Source of the DNA: Panulirus ornatus
Lineage: Eukaryota; Arthropoda; Malacostraca; Decapoda; Palinuridae
DNA length: 64,000 bases
Reading direction: 5' to 3'
NCBI RefSeq assembly: GCF_036320965.1
Contig: NC_092249.1
Location: 11,295,447 to 11,359,446, forward strand
A program made the translations under genes and the position numbers. This document shows positions 58,438 through 64,000 of this stretch, piece after piece. Numbering within the stretch: position 1 is the first letter of the stretch; each line of letters begins with the position of its first letter. Under the pieces are notes generated by a model. That model saw only the letters and a list, made by a program, of their open reading frames with translations. It was not told the DNA's origin and ran no database searches.

Positions 58438-59617
58438 AAGTTATCGAGGATGTAAGGCATGTGTACGTGTAGGAAGAGAGGAAAGTGATTGGTTCTCAGT
58501 GAATGTAGGTTTGCGGCAGGGGTGTGTGATGTCTCCATGGTTGTTTAATTTGTTTATGGATGGGGTTGTTAGGGAGGTGAATGCAAGAGTTTTGGAAAGA
58601 GGGGCAAGTATGAAGTCTGTTGGGGATGAGAGAGCTTGGGAAGTGAGTCAGTTGTTGTTCGCTGATGATACAGCGCTGGTGGCTGATTCATGTGAGAAAC
58701 TGCAGAAGCTGGTGACTGAGTTTGGTAAAGTGTGTGAAAGAAGAAAGTTAAGAGTAAATGTGAATAAGAGCAAGGTTATTAGGTACAGTAGGGTTGAGGG
58801 TCAAGTCAATTGGGAGGTGAGTTTGAATGGAGAAAAACTGGAGGAAGTGAAGTGTTTTAGATATCTGGGAGTGGATCTGGCAGCGGATGGAACCATGGAA
58901 GCGGAAGTGGATCATAGGATGGGGGAGGGGGCGAAAATTCTGGGAGCCTTGAAGAATGTGTGGAAGTCGAGAACATTATCTCAGAAAGCAAAAATCGGTA
59001 TGTTTGAAGGAATAGTGGTTCCAACAATGTTGTATGGTTGCGAGGCGTGGGCTATGGATAGAGTTGTGCGCAGGAGGATGGATGTGCTGGAAATGAGATG
59101 TTTGAGGACAATGTGTGGTGTGAGGTGGTTTGATCGAGTAAGTAACGTAAGGGTAAGAGAGATGTGTGGAAATAAAAAGAGCGTGGTTGAGAGAGCAGAA
59201 GAGGGTGTTTTGAAATGGTTTGGGCACATGGAGAGAATGAGTGAGGAAAGATTGACCAAGAGGATATATGTGTCGGAGGTGGAGGGAACGAGGAGAAGAG
59301 GGAGACCAAATTGGAGGTGGAAAGATGGAGTGAAAAAGATTTTGTGTGATCGGGGCCTGAACATGCAGGAGGGTAAAAGGAGGGCAAGGAATAGAGTGAA
59401 TTGGATCGATGTGGTATACCGGGGTTGACGTGCTGTCAGTGGATTGAATCAGGGCATGTGAAGCGTCTGGGGTAAACCATGGAAAGTTGTGTAGGTATGT
59501 ATATTTGCGTGTGTGGATGTGTATGTATATACATGTGTATGGAGGTGGGTTGTGCCATTTCTTTCGTCTGTTTCCTTGCACTACCTCGCAAATGCGGGAG
59601 ACAGCGACAAAGCAAAA
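58438..59617 (+). mobile_element. RTE LINE residues ~671-998, open frame, short tail
   Basis: Begins at YRGCKACVRV and stays open to 59426 through GLRQGC, FADDTALV and the C-terminus; short tail and poly(A) to about 59617. 5'-truncated in single-copy DNA with no (TA)n, unlike most. Confidence 0.92.
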
Positions 59618-59636
59618 AAAAAAAAGAAAATTTATA

Positions 59637-61132
59637 TTATTCTGGGGATAGGGGTGAAAGAATACTTCCCACGCATTCCTCGCGTGTCGTAGAAGGCGAC
59701 TAGAGGGGACGGGAGCGAGGGGCCAGAAATCCTCCCCTCCTTGTATCTTTTTAACTTTCTAAAATGGGAAACAAAAGGAGTCGCGCAGGGAGTGCTCATC
59801 CTCCTCGAAGGATCAGATTGGGGTGCCTAAATGTGTGTGGATGTAACCAAGATGTGAAAAAAGGAGAGACAGGTAGAGTGTTTGAGGAAAGGAACCTGGA
59901 TGTTTTGGCTCTGAGTGAAATGAAGCTCAAGGGTAAAGGGGAAGAGTGGTTTGGGAATGTCTTGGGAGTAAAGTCAGGGGTTAGTGAGAGGACAAGAGCA
60001 AGGGAAGGAGTAGCACTACTCCTGAAACAGGAGTGGTGGGAGTATGTGATAGAATGTAAGAAAGTAAATTCTCGATTAATATGGGTAAAACTGAAAGTTG
60101 ATGGAGGGAGATGGGTGATTATTGGTGCATATGCACCTGGGCATGAGAAGAAAGATCATGAGAGGCAAGTGTTTTGGGAGCAGCTGAATGAGTTTGTTAG
60201 TGGTTCTGATGCACGAGACCGGGTTATAGTGATGGGTGATTTGAATGCAAAGGTGAGTAATGTGGCAGTTGAGGGAATAATTGGCATACATGGGGTGTTC
60301 AGTGTTGTAAATGGAAATGGTGAAGAGCTTGTAGATTTATGTGCTGAAAAAGAACTGGTGATTGGGAATACCTGGTTTAAAAAGCGAGATATACATAAGT
60401 ATACGTACGTAAGTAGGAGAGATGGCCAGAGAGCGTTATTGGATTATGTGTTAATTGACAGGCGTGCAAAAGAGAGACTTTTGGATGTTAATGTGCTGAG
60501 AGGTGCAACTGGAGGGATGTCTGATCATTATCTTGTGGAGGCTAAGGTGAAGATTTGCATGGGTTTTCAGAAAAGAAGAGTGAATGTCGGGGTGAAGAGG
60601 GTGGTGAGAGTAAATGAGCTTGGGAAGGAGACTTGTGTGAGGAAGTACAAGAAGAGACTGAGTACAGAATGGAAAAAGGTGAGAACAATGGAAGTAAGGG
60701 GAGTGGGGGAGGAAAGGGATGTATTTAGGGAAGCAGTGATGGATTGCGCAAAAGATGGTTGTGGCATGAGAAGAGTGGGAGGTGGGTTGATTAGAAAGGG
60801 TAGTGAGTGGTGGGATGAAGAAGTGAGATTATTAGTGAAAGAGAAGAGAGAGGCAGTTGGACGATTTTTGCAGGGAAAAAATGCAATTGAGTGGGAGATG
60901 TATAAAAGAAAGAGACAGGAGGTCAAGAGAAAGGTGCAAGAGGTGAAAAAGAGGGCAAATGAGAGTTGGGGTGAGAGAGTATCATTAAATTTTAGGGAGA
61001 ATAAAAAGATGTTCTGCACGGAGGTAAATAAAGTGCATAAATAAAGTGGGTTGGGCCATTTCTTTTGCCTGTTTCATTGCGCTACCTCGCAAACGCGGGA
61101 GACAGCGACAAAGCAAAAAGAAAAAAAATATA
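59637..61132 (+). mobile_element. RTE with head, EN and 3' tail but no RT (1.5 kb)
   Basis: Head CTGGGGATAGGGGTG, ATG at 59764, then 426 open codons: complete EN (ALSEMKL, MGDLNAKV, GGMSDHYLVE) and linker, ending at EVNKVHK-stop. It then jumps to the last ~90 bp of the short tail (GTGGGTTGGGCCATTTC to GACAAAGC) and an A-rich end. AAATAAAGTG occurs twice around the joint, pointing to slippage. The open frame could encode an EN-only protein; whether it is made is unknown. Confidence 0.88.
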
Positions 61133-61134
61133 CA

Positions 61135-61175
<41 letters not shown>
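61133..61175. repeat. (TA)n and poly(T)
   Basis: TA tract and T-run between a plus LINE tail and a minus LINE tail. Confidence 0.95.
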
Positions 61176-61937
61176 TACTTTGTCGCTGTCACCCGCGTTT
61201 GCGAGGTAGCGCAAGGAAACAGACGAAAGAAATGGCCCAACCCCCCCCATACACATGTACATACACACGTCCACACACGCAAATATACATACCTACACAG
61301 CTTTCCATGGTTTACCCCAGACACTTCACATGCCTTGATTCAATCCACTGACAGCACGTCAACCCCTGTATACCACATCGCTCCAATTCACACTATTCCT
61401 TGCCCTCCTTTCACCCTCCTGCATGTTCAGGCCCCGATCACACAAAATCCTTTTCACTCCATCTTTCCACCTCCAATTTGGTCTCCCTCTTCTCCTCGTT
61501 CCCTCCACCTCCGACACATATATCCTCTTGGTCAATCTTTCCTCACTCATTCTCTCCATGTGCCCAAACCACTTCAGAACACCCTCTTCTGCTCTCTCAA
61601 CCACGCTCTTTTTATTTCCACACATCTCTCTTACCCTTACGTTACTTACTCGATCAAACCACCTCACACCACACATTGTCCTCAAACATCTCATTTCCAG
61701 CACATCCATCCTCCTGCGCACAACTCTATCCATAGCCCACGCCTCGCAACCATACAACATTGTTGGAACCACTATTCCTTCAAACATGCCCATTTTTGCT
61801 TTCCGGGACAATGTTCTCGACTTCCACACATTTTTCAAGGCTCCCAAAATTTTCGCCCCCTCCCCCACCCTATGATCCACTTCCGCTTCCATGGTTCCAT
61901 CCGCTGACAGATCCACTCCCAGATATCTAAAACACTT
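61176..61937 (-). mobile_element. RTE LINE residues ~807-998, short tail
   Basis: Minus strand, tail then an open C-terminal frame; 5'-truncated at KCFRY, where the (TAA)n tail of the next minus copy begins. LSADGT subtype. Confidence 0.92.
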
Positions 61938-62857
61938 ATTATACTTTGTCGCTGTCTCCCGCGTTTGCGAGGTAGCGCAAGGACACAGACGAAAGAAATG
62001 GCCCAACCCCCCCCCCCATACACATGTATATACATACGTCCACACACGCAAATATACATACCTACACAGCTTTCCATGGTTTACCCCAGACGCTTCACAT
62101 GCCTTGCTTCAATCCACTGACAGCACGTCAACCCCGGTATACCACATCGCTCCAATTCACTCTATTCCTTGCCCTCCTTTCACCCTCCTGCATGTTCAGG
62201 CCGCGATCACACAAAATCTTTTTCACTCCATCTTTCCACCTCCAATTTGGTCTCCCTCTTCTCCTTGTTCCCTCCACCTCCGACACATATATCCTCTTGG
62301 TCAATCTTTCCTCACTCATCCTCTCCATGTGCCCAAACCACTTCAGAACACCCTCTTCTGCTCTCTCAACCACGCTCTTTTTATTTCCACACATCTCTCT
62401 TACCCTTACGTTACTCACTCGATCAAACCACCTCACACCACACATTGTCCTCAAACATCTCATTTCCAGCACATCCATCCTCCTGCGCACAACTCTATCC
62501 ATAGCCCACGCCTCGCAACCATACAACATTGTTGGAACCACTATTCCTTCAAACATACCCATTTTTGCTTTCCGAGATAATGTTCTCGACTTCCACACAT
62601 TTTTCAAAGCCCCCAGGATTTTCGCCCCCTCCCCCACCCTATGATCCACTTCCGCTTCCATGGTTCCATCCGCTGCCAGATCCACTCCCAGATATCTAAA
62701 ACACTTCACTTCCTCCAGTTTTTCTCCATTCAAACTCACCTCCCAACTGACTTGACCCTCAACCCTACTGTACCTAATAACCTTGCTCTTATTCACATTT
62801 ACTCTTAACTTTCTTCTTCCACACACTTTTCCAAACTCAGTCACCAGCTTCTGCAGT
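61938..62857 (-). mobile_element. 5'-inverted RTE, 3' part (residues ~757-998)
   Basis: Minus strand with short tail and open frame back to LQKLVTEFG at 62857. The adjoining plus-strand part ends at residue ~755, so the pair is one insertion. Confidence 0.92.
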
Positions 62858-63725
62858 TGATGATAGAGTGGCAGATATAGGGTGTTTTGGTCGAGGTGGT
62901 GTGCAAAGTGAGAGGGTTAGGGAAAATGATTTGGTAAACAGAGAAGAGGTAGTGAAAGCTTTGCGGAAGATGAAAGCCGGCAAGGCAGCAGGTTTGGATG
63001 GTATTGCAGTGGAATTTATTAAAAAAGGGGGTGACTGTATTGTTGACTGGTTGGTAAGGTTATTTAATGTATGTATGACTCATGGTGAGGTGCCTGAGGA
63101 TTGGCGGAATGCGTGCATAGTGCCATTGTACAAAGGCAAAGGGGATAAGAGTGAGTGCTCAAATTACAGAGGTATAAGTTTGTTAAGTATTCCTGGTAAA
63201 TTATATGGGAGGGTATTGATTGAGAGGGTGAAGGCATGTACAGGGCATCAGATTGGGGAAGAGCAGTGTGGTTTCAGAAGTGGTAGAGGATGTGTGGATC
63301 AGGTGTTTGCTTTGAAGAATGTATGTGAGAAATACTTAGAAAAGCAAATGGATTTGTATGTAGCATTTATGGATCTGGAGAAGGCATGTGATAGAGTTGA
63401 TAGAGATGCTCTGTGGAAGGTATTAAGAACATATGGTGTGGGAGGAAAGTTGTTAGAAGCAGTGAAAAGTTTTTATCGAGGATGTAAGGCATGTGTACGT
63501 GTAGGAAGAGAGGAAAGTGATTGGTTCTCAGTGAATGTAGGTTTGCGGCAGGGGTGTGTGATGTCTCCATGGTTGTTTAATTTGTTTATGGATGGAGTTG
63601 TTAGGGAGGTAAATGCAAGAGTTTTGGAAAGAGGGGCAAGTATGAAGTCTGTTGGGGATGAGAGAGCTTGGGAAGTGAGTCAGTTGTTGTTCGCTGATGA
63701 TACAGCGCTGGTGGCTGATTCATGT

Positions 63726-63728
<3 letters not shown>
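62858..63728 (+). mobile_element. 5'-inverted RTE, inverted part (residues ~466-755)
   Basis: From DDRVADIGCFGRGG to FADDTALVADSCE, open throughout; one change in motif A context (DLEKACDRVD). The outer end abuts (TA)n at 63729. Confidence 0.92.

Positions 63729-63789
<61 letters not shown>
63729..63789. repeat. (TA)n microsatellite
   Basis: TA tract between the inverted RTE and the next RTE 5' UTR. Confidence 0.97.
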
Positions 63790-63790
<1 letters not shown>

Positions 63791-64000
63791 CGACTAGAAG
63801 AGGACGGGAGGGGGGGGGGCTGGAAACCCTCCCATCCTTGTATTTTAACTTTCTAAAAAGGGAAACAGAAGAAGGAGTTACGCGGGGAGTGCTCATCCTC
63901 CTCGAAGGATCAGATCGGGGTGTCTAAATGTGTGTGGATGTAACCAAGATGAAAAAAAAGGAGAGATAGGTAGTATGTTTGAGGAGAGGAACCTGGATGT
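63790..64000 (+). mobile_element. RTE LINE 5' UTR and EN start, runs off the window
   Basis: Starts inside the 5' UTR (GCGACTAGAAGAGGACGGG), so the first ~60 bases of the head are missing, then the EN start through GVSKCVWM/NQDEKKGEI and ERNLDV at the window edge. Confidence 0.85.

Overview
The window is eukaryotic, almost certainly animal, intergenic or intronic DNA that is nearly saturated with non-LTR retrotransposons and (TA)n microsatellites. Evidence: a single-ORF endonuclease + reverse-transcriptase element of the RTE type in about 25 copies on both strands, relics of at least one CR1/jockey-like LINE, a fragment of animal-type ubiquitin, and one well-formed spliced exon. The repeat landscape would suit a decapod crustacean, but that is an impression and no marker in the window proves it. 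A 100-N scaffold gap lies at 39-138.

The dominant element is about 3.3 kb: a structured 5' UTR head of about 120 bp, one ORF (998 aa in the only intact copy, 32573-35569 minus), a short 3' UTR, and an A-rich, (TAA)n or (ATTT)n tail. Two tail types occur. Old, diverged copies carry a long tail; most young copies carry a short tail that lacks about 260 bp. A 240-bp SINE-like family has both ends homologous to the LINE's own ends and no coding middle.

Layout: 139-6275 old long-tail copies. 6276-15388 a CR1-like relic split by a nested RTE insertion with a matching 10-bp target duplication; a second block inside it holds a LINE/ubiquitin chimera. 15389-20400 a full-length RTE with an inverted 5' part, then more copies. 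20428-32360 alternating SINEs, truncated LINEs and (TA)n tracts. 32362-37783 the intact RTE plus repeat X, with a second RTE inserted between them and bounded by a 13-bp duplication. 37995-40205 old copies. 40206-42752 mostly unique sequence with a likely host exon and a CR1-like relic. 42753-52045 old and rearranged copies. 52181-58437 repeat X, a second full-length inverted RTE, SINEs, and a stretch with a second possible host exon. 58438-64000 more RTE copies.

Functionally, the intact RTE ORF could supply endonuclease and reverse transcriptase for itself and for the SINE-like family, whose ends resemble its own. Many neighbouring minus/plus copies are complementary halves of one element whose 5' part is inverted (15937-19340, 25128-27394, 50134-52045, 52738-56118, 61938-63728). 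This is the product expected from twin priming, and it explains much of the apparent disorder. Many insertion outer ends abut (TA)n, so (TA)n may be the preferred landing site. Some (TA)n joins could instead be assembly errors.
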